This document shows, in pieces, positions 47,549 through 59,317 of a stretch of 64,000 nucleotides of DNA. The stretch is taken from positions 1 through 64,000 of the forward strand of contig NZ_VOHK01000006.1 of NCBI RefSeq assembly GCF_007859325.1. Reading direction: 5' to 3'. Below the pieces are notes generated by a model. It ran no database searches. It was not told the origin of the DNA and saw only the letters and a program-made list of their open reading frames with translations. Both the position numbers and the translations under genes were made by a program. Position 1 is the stretch's first letter. Every line of letters begins with the position of its first letter. The stretch comes from Luteimonas marina (lineage in GTDB: Bacteria; Pseudomonadota; Gammaproteobacteria; Xanthomonadales; Xanthomonadaceae).

Positions 47549-47580
47549 AAGAAGCCGGCGCAAGCCGGCTTCTTCCTTCC
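47549..47580 (+). terminator. Hairpin terminator after the second TonB receptor
   Basis: A perfect 11-base-pair stem (47549-47559 with 47564-47574) with a GCAA loop starts 28 bases after the receptor stop. It is followed by CCTTCCTGTCTT, a weak U-tract, so termination may be partial or rho-assisted. Confidence 0.75.
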
Positions 47581-47914
47581 TGTCTTCGTCCACTCGAATG
47601 GAGGGCGCCGCACTGCCGGCCCCGGTCCGTCCGCCGTCCCCCAACCCCTGTCATTTCGACCGCAGGGAGAAATCTCGTGTCCACGGCGCGGGAAGAAGAT
47701 TTCTCCCTGCGGACGAAATGACGGTATTTCTTGGGCACACGATGCCCACGTGATCCTCCCGGCCATCATTCCGATGCTGGACGACGGCAGAAGTGCCACC
47801 GAACGATCATGCAGATCGGTGCGCAGGACCCGCATCCTGCAACAGTTGCCGATGCCCTTGGTGGCGACACCTGCTTTGATGCAGACTTCCGCCACGCCCC
47901 CGCCGCCACGCACC
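47581..47914. repeat. Intergenic region with palindromic repeat family B, copy 2
   Basis: 47649-47722 is an inverted repeat with TGTCATTTCGACCGCAGGGA-type arms, closely matching the copies at 27671 and 50507. The remaining bases up to upp show no gene; the upp promoter should lie in 47750-47900, which is less GC-rich. Confidence 0.8.
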
Positions 47915-48547
47915 ATGAAAACCGTCGAAGTCCGCCACCCCCTCGTCCAGCACAAGATCGGCCTGCTGCGCGACGCCTCGCTCAGCACCAAGGGCTTCCG
48001 CGAGCTGGTGACCGAACTCGGCACCCTGCTGGCCTACGAGGCCACCGCCGACCTCGACACCGAGGCCGCGACGGCGACCGGCTGGGCCGGCGAAGTGCAG
48101 GTGCGGCGCATCGCCGGCGCCAAGATCACCCTGGTGCCGATCCTGCGCGCGGGACTGGGCATGCTGCCCGGCGTGCTGGCGCTGATCCCCGCGGCCAAGG
48201 TCAGCGTGGTCGGACTGCAGCGCGACGAGGAGACGCTGCAGCCGGTGCCCTACTTCGAACGCCTGACCGGCCGCCTCGACGAGCGCGATGCGCTGATCCT
48301 CGACCCGATGCTCGCCACCGGCGGCACGCTCATCGCCACCATCGACATGCTCAAGCGCGCCGGCGCGCGAAGGGTCAAGGGCGTCTTCCTGGTCGCCGCG
48401 CCGGAAGGCCTGCGCGCGCTGGAGGCGGCGCATCCCGACGTCGAGGTCTACACCGCCGCGATCGACGAGCGGCTCAACGAGAAGGGCTACATCCTGCCCG
48501 GCCTCGGCGACGCCGGCGACCGCATCTTCGGCACGCGGGTCGACTGA
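47915..48547 (+). CDS. upp: Uracil phosphoribosyltransferase
   Basis: A 210-residue pyrimidine-salvage enzyme that makes UMP from uracil and PRPP. Motifs: [14 protein letters not shown] at the start, [14 protein letters not shown], the PRPP-binding [13 protein letters not shown] and the C-terminal uracil loop [16 protein letters not shown]. Length and motifs are normal. It is a single gene with repeats on either side. Confidence 0.97.
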   Translation: MKTVEVRHPLVQHKIGLLRDASLSTKGFRELVTELGTLLAYEATADLDTEAATATGWAGEVQVRRIAGAKITLVPILRAGLGMLPGVLALIPAAKVSVVGLQRDEETLQPVPYFERLTGRLDERDALILDPMLATGGTLIATIDMLKRAGARRVKGVFLVAAPEGLRALEAAHPDVEVYTAAIDERLNEKGYILPGLGDAGDRIFGTRVD

Positions 48548-48671
48548 GCCCGCACGTCGCGCTGCGTTCCACCCGGGATGGGCCAAACACCCCTGTCATC
48601 CCGAGCGAAACAATCGGCCTGTCATCCCGATGCCTGGCTCCTTTGGATGCCAGCCTCCGGGGCGATGTCGC

Positions 48672-50432
48672 CTATTCCGCCGGCGTCAGCGCCTCGATCC
48701 CCGCCGCCACGTAGACCAGCGGCGCATTCCAGTTGATCGCGACCTCGTTGCTCGCGTAGCTGCAGTCGTGGTCCAGCCACGACAGCGCCGGCAGCGCGGA
48801 CGCATACGGGACCGGGCAGTCGCCCGCATCCTGCTGCCGCGGATTGGGGCCGCCCGACAGCCAGCCCGGCACGGGCCCGGCGACGCCGTCCGCCTGCGAG
48901 GGCCGGTGGTGCACGTGCATCGGCGTGCGCAGGCCCTGGCCGGTCACGAACGACACGCCCAGCGGATTGCGGCCGAGCACGTAGTCGAGCTGAGACTGCG
49001 CCGCGTCGAGGTATTCGCGCCGCGCCGACAGGCGATAGCCCTGCAGCAGCACCATGGCCTGGTTGAGCGCCTGCGCGCTGCTGCCCCAGACGAAATCCTC
49101 CGCCTGCATCGCGACGCGCCACGCCGAATCGCGTTCGCGCGCGGCCAGCGCGGCGGCCAGCCTGTCGATGCCTGCGGCGATGCGCGTGCGGGCCGCCTCG
49201 TCGGGCAGGCGGTCGCGATGGCGCGCCAGCGACATCCAGCCGAGGCTGCCGACGCTCGCCCAGGACGGCACCGCGGGCGCCTGCGCATGTTGTTCGAATG
49301 CGCGCAGGTAGCCGGCCTCGCCGGTGAGCAGGTACAGCTCGGCGGCGGCCCAGGCGAACTCGTCGTCGAACGCGGCATCGCCATAGGCGCCGGTGTGCAC
49401 GTCGTCCGGCTGCAGGTAGGGGACGTCCGGATCCGCCTGCGCCCACTCCCACGCGCGTTCGGCCGCGACGCGCATGCGCGCCGGCACGCCCGGAAACTGC
49501 GCCTCGAAGGGCGCATACACGCGTGAGGCCATCGCCATCACCGCGGCGAAATCCAGCGCCGCGGCGGTGCCCTTCTGCACCACGTAGCGCCGATCACGCG
49601 CCGCGTCCGGCATCACCATGCCGTCGAAGCGCAGGTTGGTGAGCTTGTGGTAGACGCCGCCGTCGCCGGGATCCTGCATCTCCAGCATCCAGCGCAGGTT
49701 CCACCAGGACTCGTCGAGCAGGTCGGGCACGGCGTCGCCGCTTTCCGGAATGCCGACGTCGCGGCCGCGGAAGAACGCCGGGAAGTCCTCCCACGCCGCC
49801 AGCAGCGTGTACATCGTGATCCCGGAATTGACCACGTACTTGTTGTAGTCGCCCGCGTCGTACCAGCCGCCGGGCGCGGAGATCACGCTTCCCGCAGGAC
49901 GGTTCGCCGAGGCGGCGGACGGATGGATTTCCACTTCCGTATCCGGATGCCCGGCGGCGCGCGCGTAAGCCCCCGCGTGCGCGGCCTCGAGCGCGCTGCC
50001 GGCGCGGTTGAAATAGAACGCCTTGAGCGCCGCATCGGCGAGGCCGGCATAGGCCTGCGGCCCGACCGGGAACGGATCGGACGGCGGCAGCCCGTCCACG
50101 CGGACGCGGTAGTGGCCCGGCGCGACCAGCGCGCCGAAGTCGGCCACCGCCGCGCTACGCCCGGCCGGCGCCCATGCCGCCGGCTTCGACAGTTCGCCTT
50201 CCAGCACCACCCCGCCGTCCCCCTCGCGCACCACTTCGAAGCGGCCGGCGGTCGTGGTTTCCACGATCGCCAGCTTGTTCGCCGCAGGCGCGAAGCCGAG
50301 CTGGTTGAGGCGGATCGCGGGCGCGGCGCTTTCGCCGGCCGGGGCATCGCCGGAGATGCCCTGCCCCGCCAGGGACAACAGCACGGCCAGCGCCAGCGGG
50401 CGGATCGGGAGACGGAAGGCGGTTCTGGTCAT
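48672..50432 (-). CDS. Exported glycoside hydrolase family 9 endoglucanase
   Basis: A 586-residue secreted cellulase-type enzyme. Signal peptide ends near GISGDA; an N-terminal CelD-type Ig domain begins APAIRLNQLGFAPAANKLAIV; the (alpha/alpha)6 catalytic domain follows from about residue 155 with GGWYDAGDYNKYVVNSG (base Asp pair), LDESWWNLRWMLEMQDPGDGGVYHKLT, YVLGRNPLGVSFVTGQG, HHRPSQADGV and the acid Glu in SYASNEVAINWNAPLVY. Plant-polymer breakdown fits the phytate-using lifestyle suggested nearby. Confidence 0.93.
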   Translation of the reverse strand: MTRTAFRLPIRPLALAVLLSLAGQGISGDAPAGESAAPAIRLNQLGFAPAANKLAIVETTTAGRFEVVREGDGGVVLEGELSKPAAWAPAGRSAAVADFGALVAPGHYRVRVDGLPPSDPFPVGPQAYAGLADAALKAFYFNRAGSALEAAHAGAYARAAGHPDTEVEIHPSAASANRPAGSVISAPGGWYDAGDYNKYVVNSGITMYTLLAAWEDFPAFFRGRDVGIPESGDAVPDLLDESWWNLRWMLEMQDPGDGGVYHKLTNLRFDGMVMPDAARDRRYVVQKGTAAALDFAAVMAMASRVYAPFEAQFPGVPARMRVAAERAWEWAQADPDVPYLQPDDVHTGAYGDAAFDDEFAWAAAELYLLTGEAGYLRAFEQHAQAPAVPSWASVGSLGWMSLARHRDRLPDEAARTRIAAGIDRLAAALAARERDSAWRVAMQAEDFVWGSSAQALNQAMVLLQGYRLSARREYLDAAQSQLDYVLGRNPLGVSFVTGQGLRTPMHVHHRPSQADGVAGPVPGWLSGGPNPRQQDAGDCPVPYASALPALSWLDHDCSYASNEVAINWNAPLVYVAAGIEALTPAE

Positions 50433-50883
50433 GCCCCGATGCTCGCCGCAACCGGCGCGGCAGGCAAGCGCATGGACAGAAAGACCTGTCATTGACAAAA
50501 AAGCCCTGTCATTTCGACCGCAGGGAGAAATCCCGTCTCCGGCGCACGCGAGCGCACGGGGAAGGAAGATTTCTCCCTGCGGTCGAAATGACAAGGGGGC
50601 TTTTTCCGAAATGACAGTTTTTTTCGGAATGACAGGCGTCTTCCGGGTCGTTCCCGCATTCGCGGGAACAGCCTGGAAGAGGGGGAGGGAGCGTGGTGGG
50701 GAATGCCGGGAAATCGATCCGGCTGGGCCGACGACAAGCGTCGACCCAACCGAATCTACGCTGCTTCCAGCATCTCCCTGCGGAATTGCTCCTATGGCAT
50801 CCATCCGTGGAGCCGACGCGACCACACGACTGCAACCCTCGGCGATGTCCCCGCGACAAGCAAGCATCCGGAGTCGCAAAAAC
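50433..50883. repeat. Long intergenic region with palindromic repeat family B, copy 3
   Basis: 50507-50593 is an inverted repeat of family B, with extra short copies of TGTCATT at 50488 and TGACAG-type arms near 50610-50630. The remainder to 50883 has no convincing gene or known RNA. Several short open frames are present but lack ribosome-binding sites and family resemblance. Confidence 0.75.
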
Positions 50884-50900
50884 TGTCAGTATCACTGACA
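50884..50900. promoter_or_regulatory. Dyad operator 1 upstream of the Xre-type gene
   Basis: TGTCAGTATCACTGACA is a perfect 7-3-7 inverted repeat in an AT-rich stretch. It is followed by a second dyad and a near copy of itself, all within 120 bases upstream of the helix-turn-helix gene at 51056, so it is a likely operator for that regulator. Confidence 0.6.
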
Positions 50901-50964
50901 CTATCAAAATATTTCCAGCGATTACATTGACTTGAAGAATTTTGCCAACAAGGCTGGACAAGCG

Positions 50965-50983
50965 ATGTCAATATTGATGACAT
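50965..50983. promoter_or_regulatory. Dyad operator 2 upstream of the Xre-type gene
   Basis: ATGTCAATATTGATGACAT is a 6-7-6 inverted repeat sharing the TGTCA/TGACA half-sites with operator 1 but with a longer spacer. It directly abuts operator 3. Confidence 0.55.
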
Positions 50984-50999
50984 GTCAGAATCACTGAGA
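50983..50999. promoter_or_regulatory. Dyad operator 3 upstream of the Xre-type gene
   Basis: TGTCAGAATCACTGAGA matches operator 1 at fifteen of seventeen positions. It ends 56 bases before the regulator start, where it could block the promoter, giving a three-operator arrangement as in phage-type switches. Confidence 0.55.
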
Positions 51000-51055
51000 A
51001 CGTACGCCCCTGCAGGCGCGTGCCATATCGAAAACCCACGGAACGAGGCACTGGC

Positions 51056-51439
51056 ATGAAGCTGAGCACACGCGTCCGGACCGCCCGGGTGCGCGCCGGG
51101 ATGTCGCAGGCGGAACTGGCCGAAGCGCTCGGCGTCAGCCGCAGCGCGGTCGGCAACTGGGAAGCCGCGAAGGGACGCGTCTTCCCCTCCAGCGAGCGCC
51201 TCTCGGAGCTGGCGCTCGCCACCGGCGTCTCCTACGAATGGCTGGCCACCGGCCGCGGCACCCCGCAGGCGCCGAACGAAGGCATCCCCGCCGCCGACGC
51301 CGAATTCGTGGACGACCCGGTCGAACGCCGCCTGCTGCAGGCCTTCCGCGCCTGCGGCGAACCGTTCAAGCAGGCGGTGCTGCAGATCGTCGAGGCGCAA
51401 CTGCCGCAGCGCCCGCGGCGCCCGCGCACCGGCGGCTGA
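51056..51439 (+). CDS. Xre-type helix-turn-helix regulator
   Basis: A 127-residue regulator with an N-terminal Cro/CI HTH (RVRTARVRAGMSQAELAEALGVSRSAVGNWEAAKGRVFPSSERLSELALATGVSYEWLATG) and a basic proline-rich tail (PQRPRRPRTGG). It resembles phage repressors that lack a peptidase domain. It probably represses itself through the three dyads upstream. No phage genes are next to it, so its other targets are unknown. Confidence 0.87.
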   Translation: MKLSTRVRTARVRAGMSQAELAEALGVSRSAVGNWEAAKGRVFPSSERLSELALATGVSYEWLATGRGTPQAPNEGIPAADAEFVDDPVERRLLQAFRACGEPFKQAVLQIVEAQLPQRPRRPRTGG

Positions 51440-51448
51440 CGCGCTGCG

Positions 51449-51850
51449 TCAGAGCGTGTGCACGACCAGCGTCCGCCAGATCCCGGCGAGCGCCATCGCC
51501 AGCAGCACGAGGAAGGTCAGCAGCGCACCGCCGAAGCGGCCGAACGAATAGCCCGCCGAACCGCCCAGGCCGATCGCGTGCAGCACGCGTGCCAGCAGCA
51601 GCGCAACGCCGAAGGCCCACAGCAGGCCGGCGCGGAAGCCCGACAGCTCCAGCAGCGCCAACATCAGCAGCGCCAGCGGCACGTACTCGGCGAAGTTGGC
51701 GTGCACCCGCACCTTGCGGGTCATCGCTGCGTCGCCGCCGGTGCCGACGCCGATGCGATGCGCACGCCGGTGCAACACGACGCGGAGCGCCAGCGCGACG
51801 TACAGCAGCACGTGCAGCGAGGCGATGAGCAGGGTAATGCGTGGAATCAT
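51449..51850 (-). CDS. MAPEG-family inner-membrane protein
   Basis: A 133-residue protein with four predicted TM helices and the MAPEG signature around [26 protein letters not shown] (here [13 protein letters not shown]). Bacterial members of this glutathione/eicosanoid-metabolism-related family are mostly uncharacterised (YecN-like). It overlaps the preceding metallo-beta-lactamase-fold gene by ATGA, so the two are co-translated. Confidence 0.88.
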   Translation of the reverse strand: MIPRITLLIASLHVLLYVALALRVVLHRRAHRIGVGTGGDAAMTRKVRVHANFAEYVPLALLMLALLELSGFRAGLLWAFGVALLLARVLHAIGLGGSAGYSFGRFGGALLTFLVLLAMALAGIWRTLVVHTL

Positions 51851-52749
51851 GCGGCGTCCTCCCCGTGCAACGGGCGCGCGGCCAGTCGCGGGACCTGATG
51901 GATCGTGGTGAAGCGGCCCTTGTCGTCGCGGGCGGGCTGCGCCAGCGCGATGTCGGGATCGTGGGTGAAAAACAGGTGCACGCCGCGCGCCAGCTTGTCA
52001 TCGAGGAAGTCCTGCTTCTCGTCGATCAGCAGTTCGGGGTTGCGGTCGTAGCCCATCGTGATCGGCACGTGCACCCAGGGCAGTCCCGGCACGAGGTCGG
52101 CGCAGAACACCACGCCGCCGTGCGGCCTGCCCTCGCGCAGGTCCGGGCCGGGGATCTCGGCCAGCATCATCCCCGGCGTGTGGCCGTCGCTGTAGTGGAA
52201 GCGCACGGCGTCGCCGAGCGAGGGCGCGCGGTCGTCGTCGACGAACTCGACGCGGCCGCTGGCCTCGAGCAGGCCCGGCAGTTCCGGGATGAAGCTGGCG
52301 CGGTCGCGCGGATGCGGGTTGCACGCGCGCTGCCAGTGTTTGCGGCCGAGCACGAAGGTGGCGTTCGGGAACAGCAGTTCCGGCGCCTTGCCCGCCGCCC
52401 ACGGCGCCAGCAGGCCGCCGGCATGGTCGAAGTGCAGGTGGCTGAGGACGACGACGTCGATGTCGGTGTGCTCGAAGCCCGCCTCGCGCAGCGAATCGAG
52501 CAGCACGTGCCGGCTTTCGGCGACGCCGAAGCGCTCGCGCATCGTCGGCTCGAAGAACGCGCCGATGCCGGTTTCGAACAGCACGGTCCTGCCGTTGAGC
52601 GGCGTGGCCAGCAGCGCGCGGGTGGCGAGGCGGATGCGGTTGGCATCGTCGGGCACGGCCCATTTCGTCCACATCGTGCGCGGCGCGTTGCCGAACATCG
52701 AGCCGCCGTCGAGCCGCTGCGAATTGCCTTCGATCGACCAGAGTTTCAT
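51847..52749 (-). CDS. Metallo-beta-lactamase-fold hydrolase
   Basis: A 300-residue metallohydrolase. The zinc motif [12 protein letters not shown] is intact near residue 100, with further ligands in [10 protein letters not shown] and FCADLVP and a late FTHDPDIAL. The layout resembles lactonase/quorum-quenching-type and YflN-like members, but the substrate is not assigned. The ATG at 52749 gives [21 protein letters not shown], the common start in this group; a longer upstream start would add poorly conserved residues. Confidence 0.87.
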   Translation of the reverse strand: MKLWSIEGNSQRLDGGSMFGNAPRTMWTKWAVPDDANRIRLATRALLATPLNGRTVLFETGIGAFFEPTMRERFGVAESRHVLLDSLREAGFEHTDIDVVVLSHLHFDHAGGLLAPWAAGKAPELLFPNATFVLGRKHWQRACNPHPRDRASFIPELPGLLEASGRVEFVDDDRAPSLGDAVRFHYSDGHTPGMMLAEIPGPDLREGRPHGGVVFCADLVPGLPWVHVPITMGYDRNPELLIDEKQDFLDDKLARGVHLFFTHDPDIALAQPARDDKGRFTTIHQVPRLAARPLHGEDAA

Positions 52750-52789
52750 GACCGGATTCCGGATTTCATCTCTCGTGATTTCTCCGCTC

Positions 52790-52889
52790 GTCATCCCGGC
52801 GAAAGCCGGGATCCATTGTGCCTTTACGTCAAACGAGTGGAAAAGGCCCGGGCAAGGTCAAAATGGATCCCGGCTTTCGCCGGGATGAC
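52790..52889. repeat. Palindromic repeat family A, copy 4
   Basis: Exact 27-base inverted arms (GTCATCCCGGCGAAAGCCGG and onward) flank a 46-base centre. It sits between ggt and the metallo-beta-lactamase-fold gene on the same strand and could act as a terminator for ggt or an mRNA stabiliser. Confidence 0.88.
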
Positions 52890-52947
52890 GAGCGAAAATA
52901 CTCCGGTTCAGCGCTTTCCCGTGGATGACGGGCGAGAATACGCCGGC

Positions 52948-55037
<2,090 letters not shown>

Positions 55038-55098
55038 CTATTTCCTTCCGGAGCGGTTCCGGTGGCGGACAGGAGATCCCTCGCCTGCGGCTCGGGAT

Positions 55099-55145
55099 GA
55101 CCATTTGGCAGCCGCGCCCGCTGTGCGGGCGCGGGCCAAATGGTC
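55099..55145. terminator. Long hairpin at the end of the 55144-55629 gene
   Basis: An 11-base outer stem (55099-55109 with 55135-55145) encloses a GC-rich inner stem (CGCGCCCGC with GCGGGCGCGG), forming one long hairpin whose base overlaps the stop codon. It lacks a U-tract and may act as a rho-dependent stop or mRNA-end protector. Confidence 0.65.
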
Positions 55146-55629
55146 ACTTGGCTTCGACGAAGCGGTATTCGACGCCGGCGGGTTCGACTGCGGCCTTGAC
55201 GCGTTCGTTGTTGGCGGTGTCGCCGATGTAGACCACGCGCACGCCCTTCATCGTGTTCGGGGTCACCGTCTCGAAGGCGGCGACCACGAGGTCCGCGGTC
55301 TTGGTCGGGTTGAGACCGGCGTAGGCCAGGATGTTGCCCTTGATGATGCCGCGGGCGACGTCGCTCTTGGCCTTGTCGAGCAGGCGGTTGTATTCCTCGG
55401 GATCGTTCGGGTTGTCCTCGGCCGGCACGCGGTAGACGAAGGGCTGGGCGGTGATGCCTTCCATGTGCCGCGGCACCTGGTCGTTCAGGTAGGCCTGCCA
55501 CGCGGCCTTGTCGTCGGTGGTCGGGGCGGCCACCGGGGCCTTCTCGACCGGCGCGGCTTCTTCCTTCTTGCACGCCGCGAACGGCAGCACCAGGCAGGCG
55601 GCCAGCATCAACCTGTTCATGAGTTTCAT
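55144..55629 (-). CDS. Small predicted lipoprotein of unknown function
   Basis: A 161-residue protein with a lipobox (LPFAACKKEE) near residue 20, a charged linker (EEAAPVEKAPVAAPTTDDKAA) and a globular domain with YLNDQVPRHMEG, AEDNPNDPEEYNRLLDKAKSDVARGIIKGNILAYAG and VRVVYIGDTANNERVKAAVEPAGVEYRFVEAK. No family function is recognised. It lies 36 bases downstream of coaD and may be co-transcribed. Confidence 0.8.
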   Translation of the reverse strand: MKLMNRLMLAACLVLPFAACKKEEAAPVEKAPVAAPTTDDKAAWQAYLNDQVPRHMEGITAQPFVYRVPAEDNPNDPEEYNRLLDKAKSDVARGIIKGNILAYAGLNPTKTADLVVAAFETVTPNTMKGVRVVYIGDTANNERVKAAVEPAGVEYRFVEAK

Positions 55630-55665
55630 CGCGGTACTCCGTAGTTGGTGTGGGGATGGACGATA

Positions 55666-56235
<570 letters not shown>

Positions 56236-56820
56236 TCAGCCTGCGCGACGGTACAGGGCGTGGCGGGTTTCGCGGCTGCCGCCTTCGCGGTGCAGCGTCC
56301 AGCCGGCGCCGGGATCGATGCTGCGTTGCAGCGGGGATTCGACGTAGAGCCGGGCGTCGTCGCCGACCCAGTCGTCGAGCCGCGCCAGCACCTCGTCCCA
56401 TAGATCGGCGGCGAACGGCGGATCGACGAACACAAGGTCGAAGCGGCCGTGCAGCGGCGCGCGCAGGAACGCCGGCGCGTCGGCCTGCACCACGGTCGCG
56501 GCCTCGCCGCCGGGCAGTCGTTGCGCGGTGGCGCGCAGCGACTCGCACAGCCGCGCATCGCGCTCCACCAGCAGCGCCTCGCGCGCGCCGCGCGACAGCG
56601 CCTCCAGGCCCAGCGCGCCGCTGCCCGCGAACAGGTCCAGCGCGCGCGCACCGGGCAGCACCGGCTGCAGCCAGTTGAACAGGGTTTCGCGGGTGCGGTC
56701 GGAGGTCGGCCGCAGCCCGGCCGCATCGGCCACGGGCAGCTTCGTGCCGCGCCAGCGACCGCCGATGATGCGCACCGCGCCGGGGGGCCTGGCGGCGCTG
56801 CGGCCGGCGTTGCGGTTCAT
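56236..56820 (-). CDS. rsmD: 16S rRNA (guanine-966-N2)-methyltransferase
   Basis: A 194-residue SAM-dependent methyltransferase of the small ribosomal subunit. Motifs: RIIGGRWRGTKLPV, LRPTSDRTRETLFNWL, the SAM-binding LDLFAGSGALGLEALSRGA and the catalytic VFVDPPF. It is divergent from ftsY (65-base gap), the standard arrangement in gammaproteobacteria. Confidence 0.96.
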   Translation of the reverse strand: MNRNAGRSAARPPGAVRIIGGRWRGTKLPVADAAGLRPTSDRTRETLFNWLQPVLPGARALDLFAGSGALGLEALSRGAREALLVERDARLCESLRATAQRLPGGEAATVVQADAPAFLRAPLHGRFDLVFVDPPFAADLWDEVLARLDDWVGDDARLYVESPLQRSIDPGAGWTLHREGGSRETRHALYRRAG

Positions 56821-56885
56821 CGGGAAGAGGCGGGGGCGAGTGCTAGCATGGCGCCATTCTCGCGCACTCCCCTGCCCCCTTTCGA

Positions 56886-58007
56886 ATGCTCAAGTTCTTC
56901 CGCCGCAAGAAGCCCGATCCGGCCGCGGCGCCCGAAGCCGTCGCCGAAGCCACCGATACCGCGGCCGCGGCGGACACGGCGTCGGTTGTGGCCGAGGCCC
57001 CTGCCGTCGCACCCGAAGTCGCCGCGCCTGCGCCCGAACCCGCGCCGCCGGTCGAACTCGAACCGCCCACCCTGCCCGCCGCCGCGCCCGGCAAGCCCGG
57101 CTGGCGCGAACGCCTGCGCGGCAGCGGCTTCGCGCGCAGCTTCGGCGGCCTGTTCGCGCGCAACCCGAAGCTCGACGACGACCTGCTCGACGAGATCGAG
57201 ACCGCGCTGCTGACCGCCGACGTCGGCGTCGCCGCCACCACGCAACTGGTCGAACAGCTGCGCAGGCGGATGAAGGCGCGCGAGTTCGCCGACGCCAACG
57301 CCCTGCTCGCCGCGCTGCGCGCCGACCTGGTCGCGCTGCTGCAGCCGGTCGCGCAGCCGCTGGCGATCGATGCCTCGGCAAGACCCTTCGTGATCCTCAC
57401 CGTCGGCGTCAACGGCGTCGGCAAGACCACCACCATCGGCAAGCTCGCGCGCCGTTTCCGCGACGAGGGCCGTTCGCTGATGCTCGCCGCCGGCGACACC
57501 TTCCGCGCCGCCGCGGTCGCGCAGCTGCAGGCCTGGGGCGAGCGCAACGGCGTGGCCGTGATCGCGCAGGGACAGGACGCCGATCCGGCTTCGGTCGCGT
57601 TCGACGCGCTGCAGGCGGCGAAGTCGCGCGGCGTCGAGGTGCTGGTCGCCGACACCGCCGGCCGCCTGCACACGCAGCAGGGCCTGATGGCGGAACTGGG
57701 CAAGATCCGCCGCGTGCTCGGCAAGCTCGATCCGAGCGCGCCGCACGAGGTGCTGATGGTGATCGACGGCACCACCGGCCAGAACGCGCTGTCGCAGCTG
57801 CGCCAGTTCCATGCCGCGGTCAACGTCACCGGCCTGGTCGTGACCAAGCTCGACGGCACCGCCAAGGGCGGCGTGGTGTTCGCGCTGGCGCGCGAGTTCG
57901 GCATCCCGATCCGCTTCGCCGGCATCGGCGAGCGCCCCGAGGACCTGCGCGTGTTCGATGCGCAGGCCTTCGTCGATGCGCTGCTGCCGGAGGCGCTGGG
58001 CGGGTGA
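56886..58007 (+). CDS. ftsY: Signal recognition particle receptor FtsY
   Basis: A 373-residue SRP GTPase that docks ribosome-nascent-chain complexes at the membrane. An Ala/Pro/Glu-rich A domain (about 1-75) precedes the NG domain with TVGVNGVGKTTTIGKLARRF (G1), AAGDTFRAAAVAQL (G2), VADTAGRLHTQ (G3), VTKLDGTAKGG (G4) and the closing GERPEDLRVFDAQAFVDALL. It overlaps the next gene by GTGA. Confidence 0.97.
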   Translation: MLKFFRRKKPDPAAAPEAVAEATDTAAAADTASVVAEAPAVAPEVAAPAPEPAPPVELEPPTLPAAAPGKPGWRERLRGSGFARSFGGLFARNPKLDDDLLDEIETALLTADVGVAATTQLVEQLRRRMKAREFADANALLAALRADLVALLQPVAQPLAIDASARPFVILTVGVNGVGKTTTIGKLARRFRDEGRSLMLAAGDTFRAAAVAQLQAWGERNGVAVIAQGQDADPASVAFDALQAAKSRGVEVLVADTAGRLHTQQGLMAELGKIRRVLGKLDPSAPHEVLMVIDGTTGQNALSQLRQFHAAVNVTGLVVTKLDGTAKGGVVFALAREFGIPIRFAGIGERPEDLRVFDAQAFVDALLPEALGG

Positions 58008-59317
58008 ACGCCGCATCGGGCCAGGCCGGAACGCCGCGGGCGCGCCGGCGCTGGCTGCGATGGCTGCTCGTGCTCTGCGCACTGCCGTTCGCGCTGCTGT
58101 GGCTGGTCGTCTGGATCGCGCTGCCGCCCGAGCGCGTGGTGCCGATGGTGCTGGCGCGGATCGGCGCGGCGATGAACCTGGAGATCAGCGCGCAGGGCGA
58201 TCCCTCCTCGCAGCTCGGCCAGCATCCCACCTTCGTCGTGCGCAACGTCGTCGCGCGCGAACCGGGCGCGGCCACGCCGCTGCTGCAGGCGCGGCGCATC
58301 CTCGTCGCGCTGCCGTGGAGCACGATCCGCAGCCTCGGCGACACGCTCGACCTCGTCCGCGTCGAACTCGATGCCCCGGTGCTGGACGTACCGGCGCTAC
58401 GGCATTGGCTCGCGTCGCGGCCGCCGTCGGAAACGCGCCTGCCGACGCTCTCGGACGGACTGCAGGTGCGCGCCGGGCGCGTGGACGGCAACGGCTGGCG
58501 GATCGAGGCGCTGGCGCTGTCGATCCCGCGGCTGCACCCCGACCAGCCGCTGCGCGCGCAGGCGCAAGGCCGCTACGTGGACGCGACGCTGCAGGCGCCG
58601 TTCGACCTCGCCGCCACCCTCGCGCGGCCAGCCAGCGGCCGCGGCTTCGGCCTCGCCGGCCGCATCGCGCCCGAACGCGACGGCTGGCGGCTGCCGGCGT
58701 GGGTCACGCTGTCGGGTGCACTGCACTGGACCGATGCGATCGCCCTGCTGCCGGCGAAGTTCGGCGCCAGCGTGCGCCATGTGTCGGGCGCCACCGAGGT
58801 CCCGTTCGCGATCGGCGTGCACGGCCCGCTGCGTTCGCAGGACGGGGCGTGGACGCTCGTGCCCGCCAATGTCGCCCTGCGCGGCGGCGGACTGGTGCCC
58901 ACGTTTGACGCACGCGGCCGGCTCGCCTACGGCCAACGGCTGCTGCTGGATCTCGATGGCCGCATCGCGCAGTGGCCCGCGGACTGGCCTGCGCTGCCGC
59001 CACCGCTGGGCGCGTCGCGCGAACCGCTGTCGGTATCGCTCGCCTATGCCGGCGCGGCCAGCTTCAGCGACCCACTGCAGCTGCGCGTCTCACGCAACGA
59101 CCCCGCATCAAGTATGGGGCAGGTTCTGCGCTTCGACGGCCACCTCGAGCTGCCTGCGTTCGCCGCCTGGGCCTCGTCGGGCATGCAGGACTCGCCGCTG
59201 CCCCCGCTCACCGGCCGACTGGAGACACCGCGCATCGAGGTGTCCGGCGCGCAGCTCGAAGGTGTCGTCATCGAGTTCGAGGAAGGCCCCGACAAAGCGT
59301 ACGCGCCAGTGCCATGA
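58004..59317 (+). CDS. AsmA-like membrane-anchored protein of unknown role
   Basis: A 437-residue protein with one N-terminal TM helix (WLLVLCALPFALLWLVVWIAL, about residues 19-40) and a long beta-rich periplasmic part. The pieces ALPWSTIRSLGDTLDLVRVELDAPVLDV and the repeated beta segments are AsmA-like. AsmA-type proteins help move phospholipid or assemble the outer membrane. The GTG start overlaps the ftsY stop, and the end overlaps mutY by ATGA, so the three genes form one operon. Confidence 0.75.
   Translation: MNAASGQAGTPRARRRWLRWLLVLCALPFALLWLVVWIALPPERVVPMVLARIGAAMNLEISAQGDPSSQLGQHPTFVVRNVVAREPGAATPLLQARRILVALPWSTIRSLGDTLDLVRVELDAPVLDVPALRHWLASRPPSETRLPTLSDGLQVRAGRVDGNGWRIEALALSIPRLHPDQPLRAQAQGRYVDATLQAPFDLAATLARPASGRGFGLAGRIAPERDGWRLPAWVTLSGALHWTDAIALLPAKFGASVRHVSGATEVPFAIGVHGPLRSQDGAWTLVPANVALRGGGLVPTFDARGRLAYGQRLLLDLDGRIAQWPADWPALPPPLGASREPLSVSLAYAGAASFSDPLQLRVSRNDPASSMGQVLRFDGHLELPAFAAWASSGMQDSPLPPLTGRLETPRIEVSGAQLEGVVIEFEEGPDKAYAPVP

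Noticed and set aside
45158..47644. An 828-residue minus-strand open frame opposite the second TonB receptor
   Set aside because: Antisense shadow lacking any domain; the plus strand encodes a full receptor with signal peptide.
50601..50883. Small genes in the long gap after the GH9 gene
   Set aside because: Short open frames lack ribosome-binding sites and read as arginine/proline-rich shadows of repeats.
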